From: Ignavibacteriota bacterium
Lineage (GTDB): Bacteria; Bacteroidota; Ignavibacteria; Ignavibacteriales; Melioribacteraceae
DNA: 64,000 nt
Assembly: GCA_016708125.1 (NCBI GenBank)
Contig: JADJGF010000001.1
Span: forward strand, 248,001 to 312,000
Direction of reading: 5' to 3'
The notes below the pieces were generated by a model. That model was not told the origin of the DNA. It ran no database searches and was given only the letters and a program-made list of their open reading frames with translations. The translations under genes and the position numbers were made by a program. Shown piece after piece: positions 53,854 to 61,922 of the stretch. How positions within the stretch are numbered: the stretch's first letter is position 1; each line of letters opens with the position of its first letter.

Positions 53854-53916
53854 TAAACTCTCATAAATAAGCACAATTAGCCTATTATATAATCGTCTTA
53901 CAAAAATGATTGTTTA

Positions 53917-53930
53917 GTGATTTAAATCAC
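53917..53930 (-). promoter_or_regulatory. CRP/FNR-type palindrome upstream of the 53059-53853 gene
   Basis: GTGATTTAAATCAC is a perfect 14-base palindrome with GTGA-N6-TCAC spacing, as in CRP/FNR-family operators. On the minus strand TATAAT lies at 53889-53884, so the palindrome centre would fall near -46, close to a class II activator position. It also lies just past the end of the SDR gene. Confidence 0.35.
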
Positions 53931-53931
53931 G

Positions 53932-54639
53932 TTAAGGATTAGTTGGACGAATTTCCAAATCGCTAATTAGCGCTCTTTGAGGAAGTTTTATTGCGGAATA
54001 AGTAATTTCCGCAACATCTTGAGGTTTTAAAAATTGTTTTAAATTTTTGTGAATTGGTGAATTTTGGATCATTTCAGTATCCGTTGAGCCCGGACAAATT
54101 GTAATTACTCTAATATTACTTTTTCTTACTTCCAACAATAATGATTTTGAAAATCCCATAACCGCATGTTTTGTAGCTGAATATGTTGTTCCATATTCAA
54201 AACCGGTTTTTCCGGCTTGAGAAACAATATTAATTATTGTTCCGTTTTCTTTTTTTATCATATGATGAATAACGGCTTTCGTGAAATTAAAAACTCCAAA
54301 AACATTTGTGTTAACCTGAGTCTTAAATTCTTCGAGTGAAATTTCAGCGAATTTTTTAAAAATTGCAATTCCGGCATTGTTTATAAGAACATCAATTTTC
54401 TTATATTTTTTTATAATTTGATTTACAGAATCCATAACAAAATTTTCGTCTGCAACATCTCCAATAAAAAAATCACAATTAACTTCAAATTTCAGAATTT
54501 CCTTTTTAACGGAAATTAAATTTTTCTCGTCTCTGCCAAAAATAATTACATTAAAATTTTCTTGTGCTAATTTTATTGCAATTGCTTTTCCAATTCCTTT
54601 ACTAGCACCTGTAACAATTGCGGTTTGACTTTTTTTCAA
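53932..54639 (-). CDS. short-chain dehydrogenase/reductase, possibly a pterin reductase
   Basis: A 235-residue SDR: NAD(P) motif VTGASKGIGKAIAI at residues 9-22, NNAG near 90, Ser in NIVSQAG near 141 and YSATK at 154-158 as the catalytic Tyr-Lys. ICPGSTDTEM follows. The C terminus ISDLEIRPTNP resembles the tail of the adjacent SDR. It is a tandem paralogue of 54640-55341 and lies with folE and PTPS, so a role in tetrahydrobiopterin-type side-chain reduction is likely. TTG start immediately after the neighbour's stop. Confidence 0.8.
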   Translation of the reverse strand: MKKSQTAIVTGASKGIGKAIAIKLAQENFNVIIFGRDEKNLISVKKEILKFEVNCDFFIGDVADENFVMDSVNQIIKKYKKIDVLINNAGIAIFKKFAEISLEEFKTQVNTNVFGVFNFTKAVIHHMIKKENGTIINIVSQAGKTGFEYGTTYSATKHAVMGFSKSLLLEVRKSNIRVITICPGSTDTEMIQNSPIHKNLKQFLKPQDVAEITYSAIKLPQRALISDLEIRPTNP

Positions 54640-55341
54640 TTACAAATCTCCGGAAATTGGTCTTATTACAATTTCTTCCTGAACTAAACTTTGATCATTT
54701 AACAAAAGATTAGAAATTAAATCCGCAAGTTTTTCCGGCTTCATCATTTTTGAAGAGTATTTATTTAAAACATGATTCGGCCAAATATCTGTTGCGGTTG
54801 CTCCGGGAAAAACATTAATAATTTTAATATAGTGTTCTCTAACTTCTTCACGTAAAACTTTGGAAAAATAATCTAAGCCTGCTTTGGACGCCGCATAAAT
54901 GCTGCTTTTTGTAAATACGGTTTTTGCCGCAACAGATAAAATATTAATTATTGTTCCCGATTTGTTTTCAATCATTTCCGGTAAAACTAATTTTGTAGCA
55001 TATATTGCTCCAAGCAAATTTACATTAATTATTTGCTCAATTTCTTCAATAGAATTTTCAACAAAAGGTTTGAAAGAAGTAATTCCGGCATTATTAATTA
55101 AACAATTTATATTATATTTTTTTTTTACTTCGTCCATTTTTTCACTTAAATCTGCAAAATTAGAAATATCATTTTGAAGTGGAATAATTTCAGCGGAAAT
55201 TTTTTTTTCTGAAATTATATTTTTAATCGGCTCAATTTTTCTTGCAGAAGCAATTATATTAAAATTGGAATCTGATAATTTTTTGGTTAACTCTCTACCA
55301 ATTCCGGAACTTGCGCCGGTAACCCAAATAGCATTTTTCAT
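54640..55341 (-). CDS. short-chain dehydrogenase/reductase, sepiapterin-reductase-like
   Basis: About 233 residues with VTGASSGIGRELTKKL near the N terminus, NNAG near 87, the Ser in ILSVAA near 137 and YAASK near 150 (catalytic Tyr/Lys). The C-terminal EEIVIRPISGDL is like that of the chlorobial sepiapterin reductase as I recall it. With folE and PTPS next to it this supports a pterin side-chain reductase using NADPH. ATG 55341 is used; TTG two codons upstream is in frame. The gene abuts the other SDR. Confidence 0.8.
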   Translation of the reverse strand: MKNAIWVTGASSGIGRELTKKLSDSNFNIIASARKIEPIKNIISEKKISAEIIPLQNDISNFADLSEKMDEVKKKYNINCLINNAGITSFKPFVENSIEEIEQIINVNLLGAIYATKLVLPEMIENKSGTIINILSVAAKTVFTKSSIYAASKAGLDYFSKVLREEVREHYIKIINVFPGATATDIWPNHVLNKYSSKMMKPEKLADLISNLLLNDQSLVQEEIVIRPISGDL

Positions 55342-55349
55342 TCCCAATA

Positions 55350-55916
55350 TTAAATCCTTTTATGAGAAATCAAATCTAAAAATTCTCCTCGTGTTCTTGC
55401 ATCATTTTTAAAACCACCAAGCATTGCACTTGTTAATGTGTACGAGTTTTGTTTTTCAACTCCGCGCATCATCATACACATATGATAAGCTTCGGCAACA
55501 ACACCAACTCCAATTGGTTTAAGATATTCATCAATAGTTTTAGCAATTTCTTGTGTCATTCTTTCTTGAACTTGTAATCTTCGTGCAAATACTTCAACAA
55601 TTCTCGGAATTTTACTTAACCCGACAATTTTTCCATTTGGAATATAAGCAACGTGAACTTTTCCGTAAAATGGTAATAAATGATGTTCGCACATACTGAA
55701 AAAATCTATATCTTTTACAATTACCATTTCATCATATTTTTCTGAAAAAATTGCACCATTTAAAACTTTTTCAATATCTTTTGTATAGCCCGAAGTTAAA
55801 TACTGGTAAGCCTTTGTAACTCGTTCGGGTGTTCTTTTTAACCCTTCACGTTCCGGATTTTCACCAATTTCCTGCAATAGTGAATATATATTTTTTTCTA
55901 CTTTTTTCTGATTCAA
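55350..55916 (-). CDS. folE: GTP cyclohydrolase I
   Basis: A 188-residue enzyme making 7,8-dihydroneopterin triphosphate from GTP. Zinc ligands are C76 and H79 in SMCEHHLLPF and C147 in YHMCMMMRGV; the catalytic His is H78-H79 context and the QERMTQEI and GLSKIPR stretches are standard. Normal length for the bacterial form. It feeds both folate and pterin pathways. The start is TTG 55916, five bases after the PTPS stop, and the SDR genes follow. Confidence 0.95.
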   Translation of the reverse strand: MNQKKVEKNIYSLLQEIGENPEREGLKRTPERVTKAYQYLTSGYTKDIEKVLNGAIFSEKYDEMVIVKDIDFFSMCEHHLLPFYGKVHVAYIPNGKIVGLSKIPRIVEVFARRLQVQERMTQEIAKTIDEYLKPIGVGVVAEAYHMCMMMRGVEKQNSYTLTSAMLGGFKNDARTRGEFLDLISHKRI

Positions 55917-55921
55917 AATTT

Positions 55922-56329
55922 TTACTTTCCTTTATATTCTACAAAATTATTTTCTGTTTCATGAAGTTTAATTGAATGCAATTTTCCGGATGGAATTTTA
56001 TCTACAATTTCATCCCAAATTTTTATTGCAAAATTTTCCGTTGTGGGATTTATTCCTTTCAAAAAATCTACATCATAATTAAGATGTTTGTGATCAACTT
56101 TGCTGATTATATTTTCAATAATTATTGTTTTTAGTTTTTTCAAATCAATTACATATCCGGTTTTTTCATCAACTTCCCCGGCAACTACAACTTCTAAAGT
56201 GTAATTGTGTCCGTGTCCATTTGGGTTATTACACTTTCCGAATAATTCAAGATTTTCTTTTTCACTTAAATCATTGTTATGTAATCTATGTGATGAACTA
56301 AAAACTTCTCTTCTCGTTATGTAAATCAT
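55922..56329 (-). CDS. 6-pyruvoyl-tetrahydropterin synthase
   Basis: A 135-residue enzyme converting dihydroneopterin triphosphate to 6-pyruvoyl-tetrahydropterin. Zinc ligands H14, H39 and H41 (SSSHRL and NGHGHNY), catalytic C33 (GKCNNPNG), D79-H80 (KVDHKHL) and E124 (LHETENN). The ETENNFVEYKGK ending and CNNPNGHGHNY are close to the animal enzyme rather than to the QueD branch with CxxxHGH. It follows bcp by one base and precedes folE, so the pathway product is likely a biopterin-type cofactor; a role in queuosine is less likely. Confidence 0.88.
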   Translation of the reverse strand: MIYITRREVFSSSHRLHNNDLSEKENLELFGKCNNPNGHGHNYTLEVVVAGEVDEKTGYVIDLKKLKTIIIENIISKVDHKHLNYDVDFLKGINPTTENFAIKIWDEIVDKIPSGKLHSIKLHETENNFVEYKGK

Positions 56330-56330
56330 T

Positions 56331-56792
56331 TTATATTTCTTGTAAATCTTTATAGACTACTTCTACGTGCCCGGGAACTTTTACTTTTTCATAAATTTTT
56401 CTAACAATTCCTTTTGCATCAATTAGAAAAGTTGTGCGTTCAACTCCCATATATTTTTTACCGTACATACTTTTTTCTTTCCATACATCATATTTTTCAA
56501 TAACAGTTTTTTCTTCATCGCTTAAAAGTATGAAAGGTAATTTAAATTCATCAACAAATTTTTTATGACTTTTTACAGAATCCGGGCTAACTCCAATTAC
56601 AACTGCATCCAAATTTTTATATTCCGAAAATGTATCTCTAAAATCGCAAGCTTCAGTTGTACAACCCGGAGTATTATCTTTTGGATAGAAATATAAAATT
56701 ATTTTCTTCCCTAAAAATTCCTTTAAAGTTCTTTTGTTACCAAATGAATCTGGTAAAGAAATAGCCGGAGCTTTTTTACCAATTTCAATCAT
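56331..56792 (-). CDS. bcp: thiol peroxidase, BCP/PrxQ type
   Basis: A 153-residue peroxiredoxin. The peroxidatic Cys is C44 and a resolving Cys C49 in TPGCTTEACDFRD; FLIDAKGIVRKI and KVPGHVEVV follow. PrxQ enzymes reduce hydroperoxides with thioredoxin as the electron donor in the cytoplasm. ATG is preceded by GGAG. It leads the PTPS/folE operon by position, with one base to the next gene. Confidence 0.94.
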   Translation of the reverse strand: MIEIGKKAPAISLPDSFGNKRTLKEFLGKKIILYFYPKDNTPGCTTEACDFRDTFSEYKNLDAVVIGVSPDSVKSHKKFVDEFKLPFILLSDEEKTVIEKYDVWKEKSMYGKKYMGVERTTFLIDAKGIVRKIYEKVKVPGHVEVVYKDLQEI

Positions 56793-56846
56793 TTTTTCTC
56801 CAATCTTTCTATTTTTTTAGATCAATATTTTAATTCAAATTTTTCT

Positions 56847-57050
56847 TTAACTATTAATTTTTCTTCCAATTTTTAAAGTTACTTGAAATTCAATTTTATC
56901 ATCACTTGTAACTCTTCCGCGTTGTTCAACAACTTCAAACCAAGAAACTCCGCCGTCACTTTTTGCTTCATTAATTGCAACTTTTACTGCATCGGAAATA
57001 CTTTCGTTTGATATTCCAACTCTATTTATTATTTCGAATGATTTAGACAT
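56847..57050 (-). CDS. dodecin (flavin-binding small protein)
   Basis: A 67-residue protein that forms a 12-mer binding flavins such as FMN or riboflavin. The family pattern is clear: NRVGISNESISDAVKVAINE, VSWFEVVEQRG with the flavin-stacking Trp and QVTLKIG near the end. ATG 57050 starts the gene. It diverges from a Fur-family gene; a TTGACT-N16-TAAACT sequence (57096-57069) could be its promoter. Confidence 0.9.
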   Translation of the reverse strand: MSKSFEIINRVGISNESISDAVKVAINEAKSDGGVSWFEVVEQRGRVTSDDKIEFQVTLKIGRKINS

Positions 57051-57131
57051 TTTTTCCCTTTCTTTATTAGTTTACTACTTATTAAAAATTAGTCAATTTA
57101 TGAATATAATTAAAGGCAATTTTTATATTTA

Positions 57132-57141
57132 GTAATATTAC
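57132..57141. promoter_or_regulatory. palindrome between dodecin and the Fur-family gene
   Basis: GTAATATTAC is a perfect 10-base palindrome in the 142-base divergent gap. Fur-family operators are AT-rich dyads, so it might be an operator, but it is too short to be matched to a known box. Confidence 0.25.
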
Positions 57142-57192
57142 AACATTTGATATTAATTATTTATTTTTAAAATAAAATTTTACGGCGAAAAA

Positions 57193-57642
57193 TTGAAAAA
57201 CGAAACTGCTCACGAAAAATTCACTAAATTCTTAAAAAAAGAACAACACAGAATTACTCCCGAAAGATTTGAAGTATTGGATTATTCCTTAGAATATAAA
57301 GGTCATTTTGGTGCCGATGATTTATTTATACAAATGAAAAATAAAAAGTCGAATGTTTCAAGAGCTACGGTTTATAATACTTTAGAACTTTTAGCAAAAT
57401 GCAATTTGTTGGCAAAAAGAAATTTTGGTGATGGAATTACAAGATATGAATCGAGTTATAATAGAAAGAATCACGATCATCTAATTTGTATAAATTGCGG
57501 AAATATTACAGAATTTACATCGCCGAATATTCAAGAAATTGTAAATGATGTCTGCAAAGATTTGGGTTTTGAAAGTGCCGGATATAGTTTTAATATTTTT
57601 GGCAAATGTAAAAATGAAAAAAATTGTAAAAATTTAAAGTAA
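57193..57642 (+). CDS. Fur-family transcriptional regulator
   Basis: A 149-residue regulator. The winged helix is at about 15-85 (RITPERFEVLDY, SNVSRATVYNTLELLAKCN). The metal site includes HDHLICINCG near 93-102 and a C-terminal KCKNEKNCKN pair that forms a structural zinc site. It may sense iron, zinc or peroxide; the subtype cannot be fixed here. The start is TTG at 57193. It diverges from dodecin, and an MBL-fold protein follows. Confidence 0.88.
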   Translation: MKNETAHEKFTKFLKKEQHRITPERFEVLDYSLEYKGHFGADDLFIQMKNKKSNVSRATVYNTLELLAKCNLLAKRNFGDGITRYESSYNRKNHDHLICINCGNITEFTSPNIQEIVNDVCKDLGFESAGYSFNIFGKCKNEKNCKNLK

Positions 57643-57659
57643 TATTCAGAAAGAAATTA

Positions 57660-58382
57660 ATGTCAAAATCATATAAACCAAAATATCCCTTAATTTGGGA
57701 AAAGAATAATTTTTATATTAAAATTTATTGCTCCATTCCTAATATTGCAACGGGGATAATTATCACAACAGAAAAAGCAACTTTTATTGTTGATCCGGGA
57801 GATGGAATTTTACGAGATTTGAACAAAGATTATTCTGCGAAACAAATTTTAGAAATTTCAGATATATTTATTTCTCACGGGCATCACGATCATGTTGGCG
57901 GAGTTTGGTCGTTACTAACTTATCTTTCAGTAATGAAAAAGAAAACACCGCTAAATATTTATTATCCAAAAGGTTGTTTGGAAATAGAAAGTATTTATAA
58001 AGCTTTCCATGAAGTTTATTCTCACGAATTGAAATATAAAATTGTTTTAAAACAAATTGATACTAACAAAAGTTTTAGAAGAAAAGATATTTCGATAAAA
58101 CCATTTAAAGTAAATCATCGTGAACCATCGGAAATAAAAGGTGTTTCAATAGAAGTTCCTTCACTTGGATTCAAATTCAATAATAATGAAAAATCAATTT
58201 GTTATGGCGGAGATACGGCTTATTGTGAAACATTAATAAAAATGGCAGCAAATTCCGATTTAGCAATTATTGAAGCCGGCGCAGAAGATGAAAATGATAG
58301 TGATTTGCATTTAACAATTGATCAAGCTGTAAAAATTGGGAAAACAGCTAAGGAGTTTTTTCTGGTTCACGTGCCAGAATAA
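57660..58382 (+). CDS. metallo-beta-lactamase-fold hydrolase
   Basis: A 240-residue MBL-fold hydrolase. Metal ligands are in SHGHHDHVGG at about 72-81 (HxHxDH), KVNHREP near 160, CYGGDTAYC near 180 and HLTIDQA near 215. The fold is like RNase Z/phosphodiesterase-type enzymes but lacks the exosite, so the substrate is unknown. ATG lies 17 bases after the Fur gene. Its end overlaps the opposing M23 gene by 35 bases. Confidence 0.85.
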   Translation: MSKSYKPKYPLIWEKNNFYIKIYCSIPNIATGIIITTEKATFIVDPGDGILRDLNKDYSAKQILEISDIFISHGHHDHVGGVWSLLTYLSVMKKKTPLNIYYPKGCLEIESIYKAFHEVYSHELKYKIVLKQIDTNKSFRRKDISIKPFKVNHREPSEIKGVSIEVPSLGFKFNNNEKSICYGGDTAYCETLIKMAANSDLAIIEAGAEDENDSDLHLTIDQAVKIGKTAKEFFLVHVPE

Positions 58383-59628
58383 TATTTGTATTTATTTCTT
58401 TTATTCTATCAATTTTATTTTGAAGACTATCTTTCACAATATTAAACTCTGCTAAATTTTCTTCCATAATTGATTTGGATGAAATAAATTTTTGAGTTAG
58501 AAAATTTACAAGCGATCCGTTTTTCCAAAATCTAAAATCTAAATGAGGACCAGTTGATCTTCCGGTGCTTCCAACATAACCAATAATTTGTCCTTGCAAA
58601 ACTCTTGCACCTTTTCTAATTCCTTTTCCATATTTTGATAAGTGCATATATCCGGATGAATAAATATTGTTATGTTTTATTTTTACATAATTTCCGGCTG
58701 CACCATTATACCGAGATTCCAATACAACTCCATCGCCTATTGCTTGAACCGGAGTTCCAACTGATGCGGAATAATCAATTCCTAAATGCGGTTTATAAAT
58801 TCTTAAAATCGGATGCAATCTATTTCTTGAATAATTTGAACTTATCCTTCTAAATTTTAACGGAGCTTTTAAAAATTCTCTAATTATACTTTTACCATTT
58901 TCATCAAAGTATTCATACTTTCCATCTTGATTAAATAAAAATGCATTAAACTCATTTGAATTGTGAATAAATTTTGCGGCTTTAATTTCACCAATATTTA
59001 TAACTTCATCACCGAGTTTTTCTTCTTCGTAAACAATAAAAAAACTATCATCTTTTTGAATAGTATAAAAATCAATTTGCCATGCAAAAACTTCGGCTAA
59101 TTTCCCCGCCAGTAACGGCGATAAATTCATATCGATGAAAGTTTGATAAAGTGAATAATTTATTACTCCGGAAATTGTTCTTTCAACTATTTCCGTTTCT
59201 CTTTTAACATAATCAACTTTTAACGAATCATTTAGATTTATTATTAAATATTCAATTTGATTTATTTCAAAAACAAATGCAGTTATTGATCCGGATGAAT
59301 CTTGATTTGTATAAAAACGATATTTGTTTCCGGGTTGGATTTTTCGGAAATCAAAATAAGTTTTTGCCTTATCGTAAATTTCATTAATCTTTTCTAAAGA
59401 AATTTTATTTGGGATTAAAATATCAGCAAGGAATTGGTTTCTTTTTACTTCACCTTTTACAACTTTAAATGTATCAACCGGAAAACCGAATCTATCATAT
59501 TCAATGTTTACATCACTAATATTTTGGGGGGAGTTTTTTTCATCAAGTTCTGAACAGTTTATAAAGAGTATGACTATAAGAAAGTATAATACAGAATTTA
59601 ATATTTTTACTTTCTTTGTATTGTGCAT
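58348..59628 (-). CDS. M23 peptidase lipoprotein (LytM-like), HxD variant
   Basis: A 426-residue lipoprotein with a lipobox (LFINC at about residue 25). The N-terminal 250 residues include a region that resembles LysM-like or uncharacterised segments. The M23 domain is at about 280-390: PHLGIDYSA (first His, Asp), YMHLSKYG (catalytic His) and TGPHLDFRFWKNG, where the usual HxH is HxD. The Asp may still bind zinc, and HxD/HxC variants occur in Bacteroidota. Likely acts on peptidoglycan or regulates amidases. It lies 12 bases after the MoxR gene. Confidence 0.85.
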   Translation of the reverse strand: MHNTKKVKILNSVLYFLIVILFINCSELDEKNSPQNISDVNIEYDRFGFPVDTFKVVKGEVKRNQFLADILIPNKISLEKINEIYDKAKTYFDFRKIQPGNKYRFYTNQDSSGSITAFVFEINQIEYLIINLNDSLKVDYVKRETEIVERTISGVINYSLYQTFIDMNLSPLLAGKLAEVFAWQIDFYTIQKDDSFFIVYEEEKLGDEVINIGEIKAAKFIHNSNEFNAFLFNQDGKYEYFDENGKSIIREFLKAPLKFRRISSNYSRNRLHPILRIYKPHLGIDYSASVGTPVQAIGDGVVLESRYNGAAGNYVKIKHNNIYSSGYMHLSKYGKGIRKGARVLQGQIIGYVGSTGRSTGPHLDFRFWKNGSLVNFLTQKFISSKSIMEENLAEFNIVKDSLQNKIDRIKEINTNIILAREPEKTP

Positions 59629-59640
59629 GAGGTTGAAATT

Positions 59641-60639
59641 TTAAATTAGCGATTTTCGGTTTAGTAATTTATCAATTATCTCAACTGAAGAAATTCCTTC
59701 GGCTTCCGCATTAAAACTTGGAATAATTCTATGGCGCAAAACCGGTAGCAAAGCTCGTTTTACATCGTCAATTTCAGGTGTATATCTTCCATCTAAAATT
59801 GAATAAGTTTTTGCAGCTAAAATTAAATATTGAGAAGCTCTTGGTCCGGCACCCCAGCTAATTAATTCTTTCAATTCTTTTTCATTTTCATTCGGTCTGG
59901 AGCTTTTCACAACATTAACCGCATATTGAATTACATTATCTGCAACCGGAACTCTTCTAACTAAATTTTGAAAAGCTAAAATTTGTTCGCTATCAATTTT
60001 CTTACTTAATTTAATTTCATTGCCGCTTGTAGTTTGCTTAATGATATTTACTTCTTCTTCAAAACTTGGATAATCGAGCCACAAATTAAACATAAATCTA
60101 TCTAATTGAGCTTCCGGTAAAGGATATGTTCCCTCTTGTTCAATTGGATTTTGTGTTGCCAATACGAAAAACGGATTCGGCAAAATATATTTATGTCCCG
60201 CTGCGGTTACACTTTGTTCCTGCATTGCTTCTAATAAAGCAGATTGAGTTTTTGGCGGAGTTCTGTTAATTTCATCTGCAAGAATTATATTTGCAAAAAC
60301 CGGTCCCTTTATAAATTTAAATTCTCTTTTTTTAGTTGATTGATCTTCTTCGAGAATTTCCGTTCCGGTAATATCACTCGGCATTAAATCCGGAGTAAAT
60401 TGTATTCGGCTAAATTGAAGATCTAAAACTTGAGCTAAAGTTTTGATAAGTAGTGTTTTTGCTAAACCCGGAACACCAACCAATAAACAATGCCCTTTTG
60501 AAAGAAGTGAAGTTAGAAGGTTATCAATTATTTCGTGCTGACCAATAATAACTTTGGATACTTCAGTCTTAATTTCTTTAATTGAGTACTGAAGCTGTTT
60601 TACTAATTCAACATCGTCTGAAATTATTTTTGTACTCAA
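59641..60639 (-). CDS. MoxR-family AAA ATPase
   Basis: A 332-residue AAA+ ATPase. Walker A is GVPGLAKTLLIK near residue 56, Walker B IILADEINRTPPKTQS near 120, the sensor FFVLATQNPIEQEGTYPLPEAQ near 158 and the Arg finger QLDRFMFNLW. MoxR proteins typically work with DUF58 and von Willebrand A genes in complex assembly, but none are adjacent here; the neighbours are surA and an M23 lipoprotein. The start is TTG 60639, two bases after the surA stop. Confidence 0.92.
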   Translation of the reverse strand: MSTKIISDDVELVKQLQYSIKEIKTEVSKVIIGQHEIIDNLLTSLLSKGHCLLVGVPGLAKTLLIKTLAQVLDLQFSRIQFTPDLMPSDITGTEILEEDQSTKKREFKFIKGPVFANIILADEINRTPPKTQSALLEAMQEQSVTAAGHKYILPNPFFVLATQNPIEQEGTYPLPEAQLDRFMFNLWLDYPSFEEEVNIIKQTTSGNEIKLSKKIDSEQILAFQNLVRRVPVADNVIQYAVNVVKSSRPNENEKELKELISWGAGPRASQYLILAAKTYSILDGRYTPEIDDVKRALLPVLRHRIIPSFNAEAEGISSVEIIDKLLNRKSLI

Positions 60640-60641
60640 AA

Positions 60642-61913
60642 TTAAATCCTAATTTCCAAATAAACTTTTTCCTTTATTTCATCAATCCATTCTTTATTTA
60701 ATTTTTCTCTTTTTCTAAACTCAGTAATTTTTTTTATTTCGTTATAATCAGTTTCAAGATTTGGCTTATGTTCAGGAATTCGTTTAATCAATTTAATTAT
60801 ATGAAATCCATATTCATTTCCGCTTACTTCAAGTCTTTTAGGAAAACTAATTTCACCGTCATGAAGTTTGTAAATCTGATCCAATAATGGTTTCTCAAGC
60901 TGACCAGCTTCAAAAGTTCCCAAAACTCCGCCAAACTTTGCAGTTTCTTTATCGTTGCTGTATTTAGCAGCATAATAATCAAAATTATTTTTATTGCTTA
61001 AAACACTGTCTCTCAAATCAGTAAGTTCTTCAATTGCTTTTAAATCGGCGGCATCATCACTTTTAGGTTTTATTAAAATGTGTCTCGCTCTAATTGATTC
61101 GCCTCTTTTTTCAATCAACTCAATAATATGAAATCCAACGGGAGATTCAACAACGTTTGATAGTTCTCCTTCTTTTAACGCAAAAGCTGCCGATTCAAAC
61201 TCCGGATAAAAAACACCTCTTTTGACAAATCCCAAATCTCCTCCAGCTTTTGCACTTCCGGGATCATCGGAATTTTTCTTAGCAAGTTCTTCGAAATTTG
61301 CACCTTTACTAACTGAATCTCTTAATGACTGAGCAAAATCTCTCGCTTTCTTTTTTAGTTTATCGGTTGATTTTGGATTGATAAAAATATGTGCAATTTC
61401 AAATTTCTCAGCAATAAAACCTAATGAATCTTGGTAAGTTTGAAAAAATTCTTGTACTTCTCTTCTTGTCACTTCAATTTGAGCAAACTTCTGATTTTTC
61501 AGCATTTCTGCCATCAAATTTTTTTTCGTATCATCTTTCATTTCTCTCTTAATTTTTTCAACACTCATTCCGTAAGCTTGTTCAAGTCTTTCTTGAGATC
61601 CGTACTGCGAAGTATAATATGCTACAACTTGTTCTAATTGACGATTTACGTCTTCATCCGTAACTTCAATAGAATCCAAAATAGCCTGAGCATATAAAAG
61701 TTTGTCTTCCACCAATTTGTTCAATAATGTTTTTTTCAATTCCGGATTTTGCTGATCTATTTTTCTTTGAGCAGCATACATCGCAGTTTGAAATTCCAAT
61801 TCAGAATTTAAAATAATTTCATCGCCAATTACAGCAATAATTTTATCAACAACTTCTTGCGCGTTAATATTAATCGTTAATAACAAAATGATAATTACAA
61901 TAAATTTTTTCAT
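60642..61913 (-). CDS. surA: SurA-like periplasmic peptidyl-prolyl isomerase/chaperone
   Basis: A 423-residue protein with a signal peptide (FIVIIILLLTININAQ), an N-terminal helical chaperone domain (VDKIIAVIGDEIILNSELEF at about 20-40) and two parvulin domains: EIAHIFINP...GGDLGFVKRG (about 170-260) and SIRARHILIKP...GGVLGTFEAG (about 270-360). SurA helps outer-membrane proteins fold. Length and domain order are standard. It is followed by moxR and preceded by a related lipoprotein gene. Confidence 0.92.
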   Translation of the reverse strand: MKKFIVIIILLLTININAQEVVDKIIAVIGDEIILNSELEFQTAMYAAQRKIDQQNPELKKTLLNKLVEDKLLYAQAILDSIEVTDEDVNRQLEQVVAYYTSQYGSQERLEQAYGMSVEKIKREMKDDTKKNLMAEMLKNQKFAQIEVTRREVQEFFQTYQDSLGFIAEKFEIAHIFINPKSTDKLKKKARDFAQSLRDSVSKGANFEELAKKNSDDPGSAKAGGDLGFVKRGVFYPEFESAAFALKEGELSNVVESPVGFHIIELIEKRGESIRARHILIKPKSDDAADLKAIEELTDLRDSVLSNKNNFDYYAAKYSNDKETAKFGGVLGTFEAGQLEKPLLDQIYKLHDGEISFPKRLEVSGNEYGFHIIKLIKRIPEHKPNLETDYNEIKKITEFRKREKLNKEWIDEIKEKVYLEIRI

Positions 61914-61922
61914 TCGAAATCC

